A stretch of DNA of 64,000 nt from NCBI GenBank assembly GCA_964631325.1, contig CAZVWJ010000004.1, forward strand, positions 1 through 64,000. The letters run 5' to 3'. The position numbers were made by a program, and so were the translations under genes. Each line of letters opens with the position of its first letter. The stretch's first letter is position 1. This DNA comes from CAZVWJ01 sp964631325 (GTDB lineage Bacteria; T1Sed10-126). The notes beneath the pieces were generated by a model. It was not told the origin of the DNA. It ran no database searches and saw only the letters and a program-made list of their open reading frames with translations. Positions 1 through 9,486 of the stretch are shown one piece after another.

Positions 1-71
1 TGTTCAGCCTTCGCAATTGAACAATCTTCACTATTGTAAATATTGTCAGATTGGGAATTGTGTTATTAATT

Positions 72-1187
72 ATGAAAATTGTTCATGTTATTCCCACTCT
101 TGAACGTGGTGGGGCCGAGCATGTGCTCTGTCGGATCATTGAGAATAAGCCGGGGGATGAATTTGAACACCATATGATTTGTCTTCGGGGGAAAGGACCA
201 TTGGCCGGTCGGTTGGAGGAGAAAGGGGTAAAAGTGCAGACGGCTGGTTTTACTTCTATTTTTAAATTCCCTCTGGCATTTTTAAAACTGGTCCGGTTGA
301 TGAGACAGGCAGGCCCAGATGTGGTTCAAACCTGGATGTATCACGCTAATTTTTTTGGTGGTTTGGCTTCTTGGTTTATAAAGGATGTCCGATTAATTTG
401 GTCAATAAGGCAGAGTAGTTTTCTTCCGGAAGGTCCCGACCGGTTAACAAAACTATTTCTCAGAATAAACGCCTATCTTTCAAAAAAATTGCCTGATGGA
501 ATTATAGTTAATTCTAAAGCAGGAGTTAATTATCATGTTAGCAAGGGTTATTGTGAAGAAAAAATGACCGTTATCCACAATGGTGTTGATACAATTGTAT
601 TCAAGCCTTCCCCAAAACCAAAAAAAATTTTAAAAAAAGTATTGAATATTAATTCGCCGATTATTGGCCTGATCGCCAGGTTTCATCCCCAGAAAGATCA
701 CCGGACATTTATTCAAGCAGCCGGGCTTATCGCTAAAAAGAAATTAGATGTAGATTATTTACTTTGTGGTAAAAATGTTAATTGGGAAAATAAAAAATTA
801 GTAAAATGGATTAAAAAAAATAATTTAATCAACGATGTGTATTTGCTCGGAGAACGTGACGATATGCCCCGGATTCAGAATATTTTGGATGTAGCCGTTT
901 GTTCTTCGTGTTCCGAGGGAATGCCCAATGCTATATTGGAAGCTATGGCTTGTGGTGTTCCCTGTGTTGCTACGGACGTGGGTGATAATCGATTAATACT
1001 CGAAGATAATTACTTGGTTCCTACCCAGGCCCCTGAGTTATTGGCTGAGACTATTCAAAATATACTTGAGCTTTCGCCGCAAAAACGAGAAAAAATCGGA
1101 TTAGCTAATCGTAAAAAAATAAAAGAAGATTATTCGATAAAAAAAATGGTTACTAATTTTCACAATTTTTATCGAAAAATTGTTTAA
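72..1187 (+). CDS. GT4-family glycosyltransferase
   Basis: Predicted cytoplasmic retaining glycosyltransferase of the GT-B fold, likely adding one sugar to a lipid-linked polysaccharide intermediate. The N-terminus MKIVHVIPTLERGGAEHVL is the typical first strand plus the Gly-rich acceptor-side loop. The donor-binding E-x7-E motif is in SEGMPNAILEAMACGVP near residues 282-290. The frame is open back to a TTG at 51, but I chose the ATG at 72 because the fold begins exactly there. It is followed 34 bp later by a second GT4 on the same strand, so the two are probably co-transcribed. Codon use is AT-rich like the rest of the first 18 kb. Donor and acceptor cannot be told from sequence. Confidence 0.9.
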   Translation: MKIVHVIPTLERGGAEHVLCRIIENKPGDEFEHHMICLRGKGPLAGRLEEKGVKVQTAGFTSIFKFPLAFLKLVRLMRQAGPDVVQTWMYHANFFGGLASWFIKDVRLIWSIRQSSFLPEGPDRLTKLFLRINAYLSKKLPDGIIVNSKAGVNYHVSKGYCEEKMTVIHNGVDTIVFKPSPKPKKILKKVLNINSPIIGLIARFHPQKDHRTFIQAAGLIAKKKLDVDYLLCGKNVNWENKKLVKWIKKNNLINDVYLLGERDDMPRIQNILDVAVCSSCSEGMPNAILEAMACGVPCVATDVGDNRLILEDNYLVPTQAPELLAETIQNILELSPQKREKIGLANRKKIKEDYSIKKMVTNFHNFYRKIV

Positions 1188-1221
1188 AACTAAAAAATTA
1201 TTTGAGTGAGGAGTAGAGAAA

Positions 1222-2439
1222 ATGATTTCACGATCCTCCCCTAAAAAAAATATTTTATTTATTGAAACCGGGGTGATGGGAGGAGGGTCATTTGAAAGTT
1301 TGTATTATCAGTTAAAAGGTTTAAATAGAGAAAAATTTTGTCCTATTGTAGTATTTTTAAATGAAACGGACTACGTAGAAAAGGTTAAGAATTTAGGTAT
1401 TAAAACATATTTGATTGAGGATTATATTTTAACCCAAAAAGCTAATCCTTTTTTGAGAAAACCACTTCGAATTTTGTGGAAATTTTGTCGTTATTTTTTG
1501 CCCTGGCTGTATCCATATTTTATATGGTATGTGCAAGCACCTTTGATTAGACGGTTAGAAAAGATCGTTAAAACAGAACAAGTAGACTTAATTGAATTGA
1601 ATAACCAACCTGAACGTCATTTTTTTGGATTTCATTTGGCATCCCGGACTGATTTACCTTGTATTGATTATATTCGATCTGAATGTGGTGGAGCATTTGA
1701 AAAAATGGGTTCTGAAATTGTGGATAGGTATTCTACTTACCACATTGCTATTACCAAATATATTAAAAGCTGTTGGGTGGAAAAGGGGTTAAATTCTAAG
1801 AAAACCGAGGTTATATTAAATGCTATACCAAAATTAGAAGCTAATCCCATGGATATTCATAAAAGATTTGAAATCGAGGAAGATATAAATTTTTTTGTTG
1901 GATATATAGGTCGGCTAATAGAGTGGAAAGCCCCAGATTTTTTGCTGAAAGCTTTCAATGAGTTTAATAAAAAAGAATCATCAACTGGTTTAATTTTTGC
2001 CGGAGAGGGACCGAAAAAGAAAAAATTAATACGATTGCAAGATAAACTGAATCTTAGTAATTCAGTTTATTTTCTTGGATGGGTTCAAGAAATTTATTCT
2101 TTAATTTATTCTTTGGATGTACTCGTTTTGCCTTCGGTTAAAGAACCATTTGGGCGGGTATTGCTTGAGGCGATGGCATTAAAAGTACCAGTTATTGCAA
2201 CAAATTCAGGAGGGATACCGGAAATAATTGAAGACGAGCGTAATGGTCTACTGGTAGAATGTGGAGATAAAATGGAGCTTGCTGAACAATTAGAGAGAAT
2301 TAAAGATTCACCTAATTTACGTCAGCAAATTATTAATGAAGCATATCATGATATAGAGACTAAATTTAGCCTCGAAAGGTATACTAAACAAATGAAAGAA
2401 ATTTATAATAATATTTTTGAGTTCGATTCAGTAGAATAA
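1222..2439 (+). CDS. GT4-family glycosyltransferase
   Basis: Second glycosyltransferase of the GT-B/GT4 class, 405 residues. The N-terminal half carries the ETGVMGGGSFESLYYQL acceptor-side loop. The C-terminal half has the GYIGRLIEWKAPD strand and the E-x7-E donor motif in KEPFGRVLLEAMALKVPV (about residue 309 onward), then ATNSGGIPEIIEDERNG. A GAGGAG Shine-Dalgarno sequence about 10 bases upstream supports the ATG at 1222. It sits in tandem with the preceding GT4 and is the last gene before a convergent unit on the other strand. Very AT-rich. Sugar specificity unknown; assignment to surface glycan synthesis rests on neighbours. Confidence 0.9.
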   Translation: MISRSSPKKNILFIETGVMGGGSFESLYYQLKGLNREKFCPIVVFLNETDYVEKVKNLGIKTYLIEDYILTQKANPFLRKPLRILWKFCRYFLPWLYPYFIWYVQAPLIRRLEKIVKTEQVDLIELNNQPERHFFGFHLASRTDLPCIDYIRSECGGAFEKMGSEIVDRYSTYHIAITKYIKSCWVEKGLNSKKTEVILNAIPKLEANPMDIHKRFEIEEDINFFVGYIGRLIEWKAPDFLLKAFNEFNKKESSTGLIFAGEGPKKKKLIRLQDKLNLSNSVYFLGWVQEIYSLIYSLDVLVLPSVKEPFGRVLLEAMALKVPVIATNSGGIPEIIEDERNGLLVECGDKMELAEQLERIKDSPNLRQQIINEAYHDIETKFSLERYTKQMKEIYNNIFEFDSVE

Positions 2440-2447
2440 AAAATACG

Positions 2448-2492
2448 GATCAGGCAGTATGTGTTTGTGTGTTACTGTTAACTGATCTTTCT
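2448..2492 (+). terminator. Possible rho-independent terminator
   Basis: GATCAG at 2448-2453 pairs with CTGATC at 2482-2487, extended by an imperfect CAGT/ACTG segment inside, and followed by TTTCT. The loop is long and the U-run short, so it is weak, but it lies just after the tandem glycosyltransferase stop and before a convergent gene. Confidence 0.35.
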
Positions 2493-2555
2493 ATTGTAAA
2501 TTATCTCTGATTTAATTTCATTCGATAATGGTTTAATTAGTTACCGATTGTTTGA

Positions 2556-4247
2556 CTATTTTATTAAATCAGATAATCTGAAAAGTTTATTTTTCAATCT
2601 TTCCCAGACGGTTGAAAAATTGAATTCTAATTTTTTACCATCTAGCAAAGTATAGTTGCCAATTTTGGAAAGAGTATGTAGACCTTTGTTATAGGGGGGA
2701 ACGGGTTCAATAAATGAGACTGTTTTTTCCTCGAATTCGGTCAGACTGATTTTTTTAATTTTATTCAAGGCTAGTCTTCCCCCATAACGTTGTGAACAAT
2801 CCTGTGCAGGTCTATAAATATTATTTTTATATTTAAAGGGGGTACCCCCAGGACGAGCTGAAGTCACGTCAGTTTTTACCGGGTTACTTGAGTGCGCGTG
2901 CCAGGGGCCCATTAAATTCTTTGCAGTGTATACAAAAAGATTAGAATTATTTTCGGGTTTAGTAAAAAATAACCACCAATTATTGTTTAAAAATAAAGGT
3001 GTGGGATCCATTCCCGCTTTTTGAAGTATAATTTTTTCTTTTTGCCATTGATTATTTTTAGAGTTTAATTTGTATAGAGCAATCTCATTAGCCGCATTAG
3101 TTTCTGGGAAACAAAAAAAATCATTTTTATATTCAAATACAAATGGATAAGAAATATGATGTGGCAAAGAAATTTCTTGTGCGCAATTTTCCTTAAAATT
3201 TTTAATCTCCATATTATCAATTTCAGCGGTTTCAATATGCCCTTTGTTGATATTAATGTTATAGTTTTCAAAAAAAACCACTTTTTTATTGTTTTTTTCG
3301 ATTCCGAAAGGATCAGCGATAAAATTATTTGCCCCGATTTCTGGAAACCATTCTACTTTAGGACTTGAATTATCTTTTAATATTTTACTTATTGGTTGTT
3401 TAACTAGCCCTATATTCCATTTTCTTCTAAGAAATTTTCTGTAAATTTTTTTCAAATTATTGATCATTAGATTAAAAATAAAAAAAAGAATTTCCCTCTT
3501 TGTTGGTTTGTTTCTACTAATTTTATCAGGAGTTTTGTATTTATTATCATAAAATTTATTTCGATCTTTTAAAATATCCATACAGGCTTGAGCAGGCCAA
3601 TCGAAATGATTGGGATAGTTATTATTGGGGACAATATTTTTTGTTTTGAAGGTTCCCCGTTGAAGGATCTTGTTGGAGTTTGGATCGGTTGTTATTTTTT
3701 GAAGGGTTATAATTGAAGCGGGATTATTATTATAAATTTCCCAGAAGTAAGCCATTTTTGGTTGTCTTAACTGGTAGTAACCATAAAAAAAAGCCCAAAT
3801 TCCATAATTTGGAATTTTTAATAGTTCACCATTAAGTGATTTTGGGGTAAAATTAATTACAAAATCTGGATTAAATTGTTTAACTTTATTTATTGTTTTT
3901 TGCGGGAGGCAATTAGTTTGGTCTTCTTGATTTAGTAAACTGGTGTTTAATTTTAAGGTGTTTTTATAATTAGAACTTATGTCAATTTTATTATTCTCTG
4001 TAAGTTTGGTTAAAAATTTATATGAAAGTTCGTATAAAATGTTGTTGAAATTATTGTCAAAGATATTTTTTTTATAGTTATTTTTTATTTTTTGTGGGGG
4101 ATTTAGATTGAGAATAAATAAAGGGCCATTTGCTTTGTGGGTTTTTAATAGATTTTTCAAGCATTTTTTTTGCCACTCGAATATAGTTTTGTTTTGACAA
4201 ATAATGCCGAATTTAAGTTGTTCTTTAGAAGGGTGAATATTTTTCAT
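2556..4247 (-). CDS. Formyltransferase-like / GINT1-type beta-propeller fusion protein
   Basis: 563-residue two-part protein. The first about 230 residues resemble a hydroxymethyl/formyltransferase-like domain: LKFGIICQNKTIFEWQKK start, PDFVINFTPKSLNGELLKIPNYGIWAFFYG, then a QPKMAYFWEIYNNNPASIITLQ stretch like the formyl-transfer core. The canonical Asn-His-Asp set is not clear, so activity is doubtful. Residues from about 300 onward (WFPEIGANNFIADPFGIEKN, HHISYPFVFEYKNDFFCFPE, GGTPFKYKNNIYRPAQDCSQRYGG) match the five-bladed propeller-like domain seen in glucosamine inositolphosphorylceramide transferase 1 N-termini and GH43-like proteins. Such fusions occur in polysaccharide loci. Function unknown; a role in sugar N-acylation or glycan modification is inference. 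Extremely AT-rich, Asn/Lys-rich composition. Confidence 0.7.
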   Translation of the reverse strand: MKNIHPSKEQLKFGIICQNKTIFEWQKKCLKNLLKTHKANGPLFILNLNPPQKIKNNYKKNIFDNNFNNILYELSYKFLTKLTENNKIDISSNYKNTLKLNTSLLNQEDQTNCLPQKTINKVKQFNPDFVINFTPKSLNGELLKIPNYGIWAFFYGYYQLRQPKMAYFWEIYNNNPASIITLQKITTDPNSNKILQRGTFKTKNIVPNNNYPNHFDWPAQACMDILKDRNKFYDNKYKTPDKISRNKPTKREILFFIFNLMINNLKKIYRKFLRRKWNIGLVKQPISKILKDNSSPKVEWFPEIGANNFIADPFGIEKNNKKVVFFENYNININKGHIETAEIDNMEIKNFKENCAQEISLPHHISYPFVFEYKNDFFCFPETNAANEIALYKLNSKNNQWQKEKIILQKAGMDPTPLFLNNNWWLFFTKPENNSNLFVYTAKNLMGPWHAHSSNPVKTDVTSARPGGTPFKYKNNIYRPAQDCSQRYGGRLALNKIKKISLTEFEEKTVSFIEPVPPYNKGLHTLSKIGNYTLLDGKKLEFNFSTVWERLKNKLFRLSDLIK

Positions 4248-4465
4248 GACTTAAACCTCACAGAAAATTGCTCAAATATGATTCTTAGAGGGGATAATAG
4301 TTAATCATACAATTATAGCAAAGGTATTTATTTTGACTCTGAATTAGTTATATTTACCATCTATTTTGTTATTTTTTAGAATTATTTTAATTGTATTTGA
4401 TCCATAATTTAATTGTAGTTCATATATGAAACTGTTCCAAAATTTAGTTCATAGGAGGAATTATT

Positions 4466-5110
4466 TTGCTACGTTTTTCACGCCGTCCCAATAAACAATT
4501 GCTAAGATTCTTTATGGCTAGCGATATGAAAAAATCCGAAGGTTATGAAATAGGAGTGGATGTTGGTTGTTCAGAAATGGTTAACCGTCCGATGTTTAAA
4601 ACTGAAAAATATGTTGGAATTGATTTTTCAAAAGATAAACTTGAGCAGGGGCAAAAAAAATATCCATCTGCCCAAGCAGTTAGCCAAAAATTTGAAGATA
4701 TTGAGGGGATCAAGGGAGACTTTGTTGTTTGTACCCAGACCCAGTCTTTTGGTGCTGAGTTTAATACGGATAGACCCCTCCAGGCACTTAAATGTTTGCT
4801 TAAAATGACTGCGGAGGGAGGTGCTTTAATTTTTAATCTCCACAATGAAGCAGCTTTGAAACACGAAGATAAAATAGATTCAGTAGTTTACAATAATTTT
4901 TCTTTAATTAACAAAAAGTATTATGGAGATAGGAATGAGAGCTTGTTTACTACCAACAAGAGGGATTTTAAGCTTTATTTATCGGTGGGGTATGCTTTAT
5001 TGATAGCTGGTTTAATGTATTTTTTTCCAAGTTTGAGAACGAGTAAGGGTCGATCTTATGTTTATTATTTCTGCCAGGGCAAAAAGTTTAAGGGAGTATC
5101 GTTAGAGTAA
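4466..5110 (+). CDS. Class I SAM-dependent methyltransferase-like protein
   Basis: 214-residue protein with a Rossmann methyltransferase core: GVDVGCSEMVNRPMF resembles motif I, YVGIDFSKDKLEQGQKKYP the acidic ribose-binding strand, and GDFVVCTQTQSF post-motif region. A hydrophobic segment near residues 173-190 (LSVGYALLIAGLMYFFPSL) may be a membrane-associated helix. It starts at TTG 4466 behind a near-perfect AGGAGG (4453-4458). The 218 bp upstream separates it from the divergent fusion gene and contains a 12-bp palindrome TTCATATATGAA at 4419-4430 that could be an operator. Likely methylates a glycan or lipid intermediate, judging only from its neighbours. Confidence 0.65.
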   Translation: MLRFSRRPNKQLLRFFMASDMKKSEGYEIGVDVGCSEMVNRPMFKTEKYVGIDFSKDKLEQGQKKYPSAQAVSQKFEDIEGIKGDFVVCTQTQSFGAEFNTDRPLQALKCLLKMTAEGGALIFNLHNEAALKHEDKIDSVVYNNFSLINKKYYGDRNESLFTTNKRDFKLYLSVGYALLIAGLMYFFPSLRTSKGRSYVYYFCQGKKFKGVSLE

Positions 5111-5250
5111 TTTACTTTGATCTGTTGGCTATATTAATTGAGGTTAATTAAATTTTGGTAGCATTTCAGGAAAAAAGCTTATATATTTCATATTATGACG
5201 AAGAAGGCTGAAATAGTTTAAATTTATTAGTGTTTTTTTTGCACATTCAC

Positions 5251-6273
5251 TTAATCAGATTGTTGTAAAATTGAGTCTAGTCTTTTGGCGATAATTTTAC
5301 TGAATTTTTTGGACCCTTCCACATTGAGATGATCCTGGTCCCAGAATAGCCGTTGTTGTTTGTCAAAGATATGTATGTAGTTTAATCTTGCGCTAACGGA
5401 ATTTTTGTTAAAAATTTCCTTTACCTGTTGAAGCGAATGTTTGTACATTGCCGACTGGTATTCAACGGCCAAAGGATATTTAATAAAGATTATTTTAATA
5501 TCATTTTTATGGCAGAATGAAAGCATTGCCCGATAAGATTTTATCAGTTCTGGTGTAATTAATGGTTTAGCAAAATGTAAACGGACCCTTTTTTTTGCTT
5601 TCTTTTTTCTTTTTCCCGGGGGAAGTTCACTCCAATTTTTACTTTTAGTATATACTATGTTGTTAAATTCATTAATTTTTTTTGTTTTATTGAAAATTTT
5701 CCCAGTAAGTAAGCCTAAGATGTCTTTCATAAAGACCCTTGCAAAAATCTCACGTTTTTGTGGAGCTATGAGTGGATACTGAAATTTAAGTTGGTATTCA
5801 TAGATTTTAAATTTAGAAAGACTATAAATTTTACGCACAGTTTTTGGGGAAGCTAATCGTAAAGAGCGTAAAATGTGATTATTATTGGCTCGGAATTTTG
5901 TAAAGGCATAATATTCCGAAGGTAAAACCACATATTTAATGGCTGGTTGTTGATCTACCGCCCACTTTAACTTTATAAACATTTCGTGGTAATTTTCTCC
6001 AGAATAACCTAAATTGTAATAATTATCCGGTAGAAATTGATGCTTAATCGCTCGGGCTGTGTGAGAATCCCCCAGAAACAATAAAATAATTTTATTCTTC
6101 AAGTCAGAAAATTTTTTAATTTGAAGGTTAAAGTTATTTTGTTTTGCAATCCTTTTTTGATAGTAGTATGATATTGCCTGAAAAATAAGAAAAAAGATCA
6201 GGGCAAACAGAAGTAACTTAAGTAAAAATTCTTTCCGTCTGGAGATATTAGAACTGAAAGTAAATAAATTCAT
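5251..6273 (-). CDS. SGNH/AlgJ-like O-acetylation accessory protein
   Basis: 340 residues with one N-terminal membrane anchor (about 17-40, LLLFALIFFLIFQAISYYY) and an extracytoplasmic SGNH-hydrolase domain. LFLGDSHTARAI carries the nucleophilic Ser in a GDSH block, and DQDHLNVEGSKKF near the C-terminus supplies the Asp/His pair. It overlaps the upstream MBOAT acyltransferase gene by 26 bp, the usual arrangement of AlgI/AlgJ-type pairs in which the MBOAT protein brings acetyl across the membrane and the SGNH protein transfers it to the sugar. It therefore likely O-acetylates the polysaccharide made by this locus. The exact acceptor is not knowable here. Confidence 0.8.
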   Translation of the reverse strand: MNLFTFSSNISRRKEFLLKLLLFALIFFLIFQAISYYYQKRIAKQNNFNLQIKKFSDLKNKIILLFLGDSHTARAIKHQFLPDNYYNLGYSGENYHEMFIKLKWAVDQQPAIKYVVLPSEYYAFTKFRANNNHILRSLRLASPKTVRKIYSLSKFKIYEYQLKFQYPLIAPQKREIFARVFMKDILGLLTGKIFNKTKKINEFNNIVYTKSKNWSELPPGKRKKKAKKRVRLHFAKPLITPELIKSYRAMLSFCHKNDIKIIFIKYPLAVEYQSAMYKHSLQQVKEIFNKNSVSARLNYIHIFDKQQRLFWDQDHLNVEGSKKFSKIIAKRLDSILQQSD

Positions 6274-7729
6274 GGCGAGTAAACTTCCCCAAAAATATAA
6301 CGCTGAAAATTAGTAAATAATATACTGTCCAACGGAAAAAAATAGGTTTATTATTTAGAAAATGACGCATTTTTTGATGCCGTTGAAATATATGAATAGT
6401 TTCCATGAATAGAATTGAAAGTATTCCCAGTAGAAAGTTGTAATTACCTATTCCCATAATTTCGGGTTGAATTAGCTGCCGGACTTGGTGGAGATTTGTA
6501 AGTGATAATAGTTTGGAGAATCCTGTGAATAAATGAGTAATGATATACCATGCATCGTTAAGTGATTGAGCTCGGAAAAATATCCAGGCGAAGGATACGA
6601 TGTGAAAGGTAATCAAAACCCTGCCATATTTTTTGAGTAAAGGAATTTTGTTTAAACGAGTTACTTTAGAGAAAACTTTTTGCCATTTGGCTGTTAATTT
6701 GGAAAGAAGATAAAGTATGCCATGAATTCCTCCCCAAATAACGAAAGTCCAATTAGCTCCATGCCACAGCCCACTAATAAGGAATACAAAAAAGATATTG
6801 AAATACCAGCGAATAGTTGTAACCCGATTACCTCCCAGAGGAAGATAAAGATAATCTCTAAACCAGGTGCTGAGTGAAATATGCCAGCGCTTCCAAAATT
6901 CTGGGATTGATTTTGCAAAATAAGGTCGCTTAAAGTTGTCCATAAGATCATATCCAAATACTTGAGCGGCACCGATGGCGATGTCGGAGTATCCTGAAAA
7001 ATCACAGTAAATTTGAAAAGAAAAAAAGTAAGTGGCGATGACATAAGCTAATCCAGAATAATTATGTGGATTACCGTAAACATTGTCGACCATAACAGCC
7101 AGCCTATCGGCGATTACTACTTTTTTAAAGAATCCCCATAACATTAGTTTTAAACCGTCTGTTATCCGTTCATAGTCGAAGTATTTTTTTTGAAAAAATT
7201 GTGGTAATAATCTATGTGAGCGTTCAATTGGCCCGGCAACGAGCTGGGGAAAGAAAGACACATAAAGGGCAAATTTCCCCAAGTGAGTTTCAGGTTCCTT
7301 ACGATTTTGATAAACATCTATTGTATAGCTTAGAGTTTGAAAAGTGTAGAAAGAAATTCCCACGGGGAGAAGTACATTTAGGGTGACTGGATCGTATTTT
7401 AAGTCTAATAGGCTGGATACAGTACTCAGAGAACGAGAAAAAAAGTTAAAGTATTTAAAGAAAAAGAGCAAAGATAAATTTGTGGTTAAACTTAACATCA
7501 AATAGAATTTCCGCTGCCATTCATACTGAGATCGGGAAATTTGCAGGCCTGAAATATAATCAATTATGGTGGAAACCAAGATTAATCCAAGATATTCGGG
7601 CTTCCAACTCATGTAAAAGTAATAACTGGCAACCAAAAGAAGAAGCCAGCGAAATCGTTGTTGAAGTAAAAAATATAAAACTACAACGATAGGGAAAAAA
7701 ACAATAAATTCTATAGAATTAAATAGCAT
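6248..7729 (-). CDS. MBOAT-family O-acyltransferase (AlgI-like)
   Basis: 493-residue polytopic membrane protein with the AlgI/DltB/PatA architecture. The N-terminus MLFNSIEFIVFFPIVVVLYF and LLVASYYFYMSWKPEY are signature segments. RPYFAKSIPEFWKRWHISLSTWFRDYLYLP and LISGLWHGANWTFVIWGGIHG contain the conserved Trp/Arg and the catalytic His of the MBOAT active site. It would channel an acyl group, normally acetyl, from cytoplasm to the outer face for its SGNH partner encoded just downstream and overlapping. Together they form an O-acetylation module inside a glycosyltransferase/sulfotransferase cluster. Family assignment is firm; the substrate is inferred. Confidence 0.93.
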   Translation of the reverse strand: MLFNSIEFIVFFPIVVVLYFLLQQRFRWLLLLVASYYFYMSWKPEYLGLILVSTIIDYISGLQISRSQYEWQRKFYLMLSLTTNLSLLFFFKYFNFFSRSLSTVSSLLDLKYDPVTLNVLLPVGISFYTFQTLSYTIDVYQNRKEPETHLGKFALYVSFFPQLVAGPIERSHRLLPQFFQKKYFDYERITDGLKLMLWGFFKKVVIADRLAVMVDNVYGNPHNYSGLAYVIATYFFSFQIYCDFSGYSDIAIGAAQVFGYDLMDNFKRPYFAKSIPEFWKRWHISLSTWFRDYLYLPLGGNRVTTIRWYFNIFFVFLISGLWHGANWTFVIWGGIHGILYLLSKLTAKWQKVFSKVTRLNKIPLLKKYGRVLITFHIVSFAWIFFRAQSLNDAWYIITHLFTGFSKLLSLTNLHQVRQLIQPEIMGIGNYNFLLGILSILFMETIHIFQRHQKMRHFLNNKPIFFRWTVYYLLIFSVIFLGKFTRHEFIYFQF

Positions 7730-7780
7730 GGTTGACTATACATTTTCTGAAAAATAACTGGTAAGTAGTAGAAACATGGT

Positions 7781-9166
7781 TTATGAGGGTTGATTTTCAT
7801 AAAATTCATTCAAAAGATTTGAATAAAACTTATCTTTTTTTGTTGTGGCTTGCTTTAAACCGTATTTTTCGAAAGCCACTTTTTTAGCTTTTTCTCCCAT
7901 TTGGCGTTGTTTTTTTGGTTTTTTTATTATTGAAATGAGTAGTTCAGCAGCTTTGGCAATATTACCCTCCTCCACAAGGTAGCCTGTTTCTCCTTCTTTG
8001 ACAATTTCGTCGTGCCATTCAATGTCGTACGTAATAATTGGCGAAGAACAGGCAGCTGCTTCAATGAGGCTTTTTCCTCCTTTGAGTACAAGAGAAACTG
8101 TGGAGTGATATCGAAGCGGATAAACATTTTCTCGAGGAATCCATCCGAGAGAAATTACAAATTCTGCTAAATTTTCATTCGTTATCTTGCTTTTGAATTG
8201 TTTTTCATACTGACCGCCACCGGCGACTAGAAATCGAATATTTCTATGCCTTTCGTGAACATTTTTTATAATATCAAGTGCATCATCTATATAATTTTCC
8301 GGCGAAATTCTTCCCGCGAAAGAAATGATCTCATATTCCCGATGTTTTTCCCATTTTTTAGGTAAATTTAATTTATTTGTTTTAAAATCTCCAGGATCGA
8401 GTGCCAGTGGATAAATTTTTACTATTCCATCATTTAAATTATATTTATCTATTACACGTTGTCTTTGATATTCCCGGAAAGGAACAAGTACCCTATCAGC
8501 TTTAGTAATTGTCCATTTTTTTACAAGGTTTGTGATTTTAGAGCACCCAAAAAAGTCCCAATAATTTTTATATTTTCTATTTTTTTCGTAATCACCAGCT
8601 AAGAAAGTAATACATGCAGTATTGGTTAACTTGCAAATGCACCAACCGCAGAATCCACAACGAAAAGGATCACGTGAGAGAATTGCTTTTACGTTATATC
8701 TTTTTACAATCCAGCATCCCTTGACCAGGATTAACAAGGAAGCCAGATAGTGAAAAACAAAGAAAACTCGTTTTTGCTCGTAGGCTTTAATACTAGAAGA
8801 TATTTGAGTCCAACCGGTGCTATTCCCTCTATACATAAGCCAGAAAACTTCATCAAATGTTTCGATCGGTCCCACCCAATTGATTAATTCTTGGTAGTCA
8901 CCGTATTTTTCTTTTTGTGTGTTAAGTCCTCCGCCAAAGGTCATAATTATTAATCTTTCTTTATCATCATCTGAACCGGTAGGGATTATTTTCAAAAATA
9001 AATAAAAAAGAAAGAATAAAGGCATTAGTATTAAAGTGAGAAAAAAATCTAATGGTTCAACAAACCATCTTTTTATAAAATTGAAAAGGGGAGAGTTTCG
9101 TAGACGTTTTTTTAGTGTCTCAAGATAATCTAATTTATATAAATTATCAAACATTTTTTTCACCAT
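7781..9166 (-). CDS. GT4-family glycosyltransferase with N-terminal membrane segment
   Basis: 461 residues. A hydrophobic stretch at about 39-62 (FFLTLILMPLFFLFYLFLKII) precedes the GT-B fold. The C-terminal half has YEIISFAGRISPENYIDDALDII, FLVAGGGQYEKQF and LVLKGGKSLIEAAACSSPIITYDI, a divergent donor motif lacking the first Glu of E-x7-E. An unusual cysteine cluster, RCGFCGWCICKLTNTAC (about 168-184), sits where related enzymes have an ordinary helix. It reads toward the MBOAT gene 51 bp downstream. ATGs at 9166 and 9154 are both possible starts. Likely a membrane-associated glycosyltransferase of polysaccharide assembly. Confidence 0.8.
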   Translation of the reverse strand: MVKKMFDNLYKLDYLETLKKRLRNSPLFNFIKRWFVEPLDFFLTLILMPLFFLFYLFLKIIPTGSDDDKERLIIMTFGGGLNTQKEKYGDYQELINWVGPIETFDEVFWLMYRGNSTGWTQISSSIKAYEQKRVFFVFHYLASLLILVKGCWIVKRYNVKAILSRDPFRCGFCGWCICKLTNTACITFLAGDYEKNRKYKNYWDFFGCSKITNLVKKWTITKADRVLVPFREYQRQRVIDKYNLNDGIVKIYPLALDPGDFKTNKLNLPKKWEKHREYEIISFAGRISPENYIDDALDIIKNVHERHRNIRFLVAGGGQYEKQFKSKITNENLAEFVISLGWIPRENVYPLRYHSTVSLVLKGGKSLIEAAACSSPIITYDIEWHDEIVKEGETGYLVEEGNIAKAAELLISIIKKPKKQRQMGEKAKKVAFEKYGLKQATTKKDKFYSNLLNEFYENQPS

Positions 9167-9360
9167 TAAAATTAGTATTATTTGAGGCTTTGGGTTTTAC
9201 CGGCCAATACAGCTACCAAACATTATCCAAAGTTAATATAATATTAGTTTTGTAAAGGTTTTTGATTTAATCTATATTATAACAGAAACCTTTTTGCTGA
9301 GATACAATAATGTTACTTGTCGAATTATTTCCAAGAATAGTGTCATTTAAAAGCCGTAAT

Positions 9361-9393
9361 AAAACAACCTTCGGCACTGTCGGGTTGTTTTTT
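9361..9393 (+). terminator. Intrinsic-terminator-like hairpin
   Basis: AAAACAACC (9361-9369) is the exact complement of GGTTGTTTT (9383-9391), with a 13-base loop and more Ts after. No plus-strand gene lies immediately upstream, so it may insulate the following promoter, act on antisense transcription, or be a remnant. Confidence 0.5.
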
Positions 9394-9458
9394 GGCCTGA
9401 TTTGACATTACTTATGATTCAATAGGGGCGCTGTGTTTTACCGGTTTTAGTTTGAAGT

Positions 9459-9486
9459 TTGAAAGTTTTCACGGGATTAGTATGAT
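9459..9486 (+). promoter_or_regulatory. Sigma-70-like promoter
   Basis: TTGAAA (9459-9464), 16-base spacer, TATGAT (9481-9486). It would give a leader of roughly 135 bases before the GTG at 9629 and could drive the sulfatase-like and sulfotransferase genes. Confidence 0.45.

Noticed and set aside
1..39. Short open frame reaching a TAA at 37-39, possibly the tail of an upstream gene
   Set aside because: Thirteen codons give no recognisable sequence; cannot be told from chance.
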